Shown: positions 63,801 to 64,000 of the stretch, piece by piece | Position numbering within the stretch: the first letter of the stretch is position 1 | Layout: every line of letters starts with the position of its first letter | Origin: Tolypothrix bouteillei VB521301 | GTDB taxonomy: Bacteria; Cyanobacteriota; Cyanobacteriia; Cyanobacteriales; Nostocaceae | Assembly: GCF_000760695.4 (NCBI RefSeq) | Contig: NZ_JHEG04000001.1 | Location: forward strand, 2,886,452 to 2,950,451 | Length of the DNA stretch: 64,000 bases | Direction: 5' to 3' | The notes under the pieces: model-generated | The model's input: the letters and a program-made list of their open reading frames with translations, nothing else | Databases searched by the model: none | What the model was told of the DNA's origin: nothing | Program-made: the position numbers and the translations under genes

Positions 63801-64000
63801 GCAGCCGGACCTGCTAATACAACTTGACGGGGAGAATTGAGATTGGCAATAGATACCTTGGGATGCTGTTTTAAAATACCTTCTATTTTGCCGACTTCTT
63901 CTTTCACAGCCAGCATCGCCCCTGCATCGTAATCGGGGTCTTGAGGAGCAGCCATAGCTTGTCCTCTGGCTTTTACAAGGAAGCAATAATCTTCTTCGCT
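60824..64000 (-). CDS. hglE: Heterocyst glycolipid synthase HglE, C-terminal part (window edge)
   Basis: The frame is open to the right edge; at least 1058 residues are visible. They begin inside an acyltransferase (CFLVKARGQAMAAPQDPDYD, VPLPVSAAFHTPSI, FVEFGPRKVLTGLV). A long Pro/Gln-rich linker follows. Next are two nearly identical acyl carrier domains with MDMEADLGIDSIKRVEILGG, whose modified Ser codons lie at 62117-62119 and 61733-61735. The last about 220 residues (FTIPQGHVCLLTHDGTLTTS, FGLTKTLNWEWQKVFCRAID) look like the structural half of a ketoreductase without the catalytic half. The organisation matches PfaA-type synthases; the ketosynthase should lie beyond the edge. In Anabaena hglE likewise precedes hglD and hglC. 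Confidence 0.9.
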   Translation of the reverse strand, partial: SEEDYCFLVKARGQAMAAPQDPDYDAGAMLAVKEEVGKIEGILKQHPKVSIANLNSPRQVVLAGPAAEIAKVRLVLQEQGLTAVPLPVSAAFHTPSIAFAQKAFANAIKSVKFQNAKIPVYTNVTAKQYPQEAQAIQTILENHLSNPVLFKQEIEHIYAAGGYCFVEFGPRKVLTGLVQEILGDRPHITVALNPSAQKNSDRSMREAVVQLRVAGMPLQNLDPHQLPPTVPATKKTKGLTVRLNGINYVSEKTKMAFQEALQDGHQVTLATSKEVISIEPKQIVPPATPPKESNGNTNHQEAQKQLVTDFMTKLAEKKSPTPPLTPSPTPSISPSLPSPQPVPEAKMQTNSNQLVNYQQVLTSLEYVLTQFQQNQKENLQVHGQYLNHQAEYVKTFFQLMQQQNTLLASNPSSTETAKLKPSLIEGLERSMMQFHDQQGDTLRIHEQYLKAQVEVTQNFFQLLQQEYSQLIGGKLAITQPVVPSEVTTSVVNKETPSQIFVEPATPKQENLSLPTTTAQVFEVESQPAVKMDAKLHSVVETLTVEKADKVAVVADPEVGTEEDKLSVIPTPQPSVSITPSVSNVIQVANTNLADLDKQLLAITSEKTGYPVEMLDLDMDMEADLGIDSIKRVEILGGLQELYPDLPKPNLEELAEKRTIGQIVEYLRSNASPSTSETTLLSVETSTALVPTEIATEIVTNVATHEITASPTEENLSVAESSELGQTLLSITSEKTGYPVEMLDLDMDMEADLGIDSIKRVEILGAMQEMYPNLPKPNVEELGELRTIGQIVSYLQTLGGNEKKKSLNPSYNQPPSLNSNPLRRQVKLRTLPQPDFLDFTIPQGHVCLLTHDGTLTTSKLADSLLEHGWKVVVLSFPPSVVPQPMPLPPEAHCIQLADLSEEHLQQQLANISTHHGPIGTFIHLHPLIQVAYNGKMPYVEEEKAIVKYTFLMAKHLKKFLNEAAECGRSSFITVARLNGAFGLGQNVNFGPIGAGLFGLTKTLNWEWQKVFCRAIDLSPQIDDENSANFIMAELHDPNLYITEVGYGCEGRVTLISTPE

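Overview
The window looks like chromosome of a filamentous, heterocyst-forming cyanobacterium. The evidence is: many HIP1 octamers (GCGATCGC); a psbA gene; the right part of a heterocyst-glycolipid polyketide island (hglE, hglD, hglC, a PfaD-type gene, hetM/hglB, with hetI nearby); 7-bp short tandem repeat arrays; and a cyanobacterial type III-B CRISPR locus. No rRNA or tRNA gene was seen. Gene names are by recognition of the protein sequence; no database search was run.

Layout. 0-8.8 kb: an edge-truncated gene, an aldo/keto reductase, an XdhC-type cofactor chaperone, an AraC-family regulator with a duplicated DNA-binding half, a pentapeptide protein, and a 3-kb insertion bounded by a 32-bp direct repeat that carries a DUF2887-type gene split by a decayed group II intron. 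9-13.4 kb: one giant caspase / P-loop NTPase / WD40 protein. 13.6-20.2 kb: a second aldo/keto reductase with its TetR regulator and a clear palindromic operator, small proteins, psbA with its terminator, a second group II intron remnant and a hotdog thioesterase. 20.3-28.6 kb: a flavin monooxygenase plus amidohydrolase pair, gene debris (a P450 tail, a piece of cmr3, a possible NmrA-type fragment), and a three-gene molybdenum aldehyde oxidoreductase operon (yagTSR type).

28.6-44.9 kb is a type III-B CRISPR-Cas locus. On the minus strand: cas10/cmr2, a four-helix-bundle gene, cmr3, cmr4, cmr5, a Cmr6-Cmr1 fusion and a CARF-HEPN candidate ribonuclease. Further right are a very short array, cas2, cas1 and a small membrane protein, with a divergent WYL regulator. 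Cas10 keeps an HD pair and a GGDD palm motif, so cyclic-oligoadenylate signalling to the CARF-HEPN protein is plausible. The array is interrupted by an IS1634-type element that landed inside a spacer; removing the element and one 6-bp target duplication restores a 36-nt spacer. No cas6 lies in the window. A broken second copy of part of cmr3 lies 10 kb away, joined to a P450 fragment.

45-64 kb: an alpha/beta hydrolase, a peptidoglycan-binding protein, hetI, a methyltransferase, hetM/hglB, a PfaD-type gene, hglC, hglD, a membrane protein gene and hglE (running off the right edge). HetI would arm the acyl carrier domains of HglE and HetM. HglE, HglD and HglC build and reduce the long chain, the PfaD-type enzyme acts as enoyl reductase, and HetM releases the chain reductively. 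The ketoreductase appears split between HglE and HglD, with the membrane-protein gene between them. hetN, which lies between hetM and hetI in Anabaena, is absent from that interval here.

Intergenic DNA is unusually full of repeats: 7-bp arrays, 59-bp and 141-bp tandem units, and several hairpin families.
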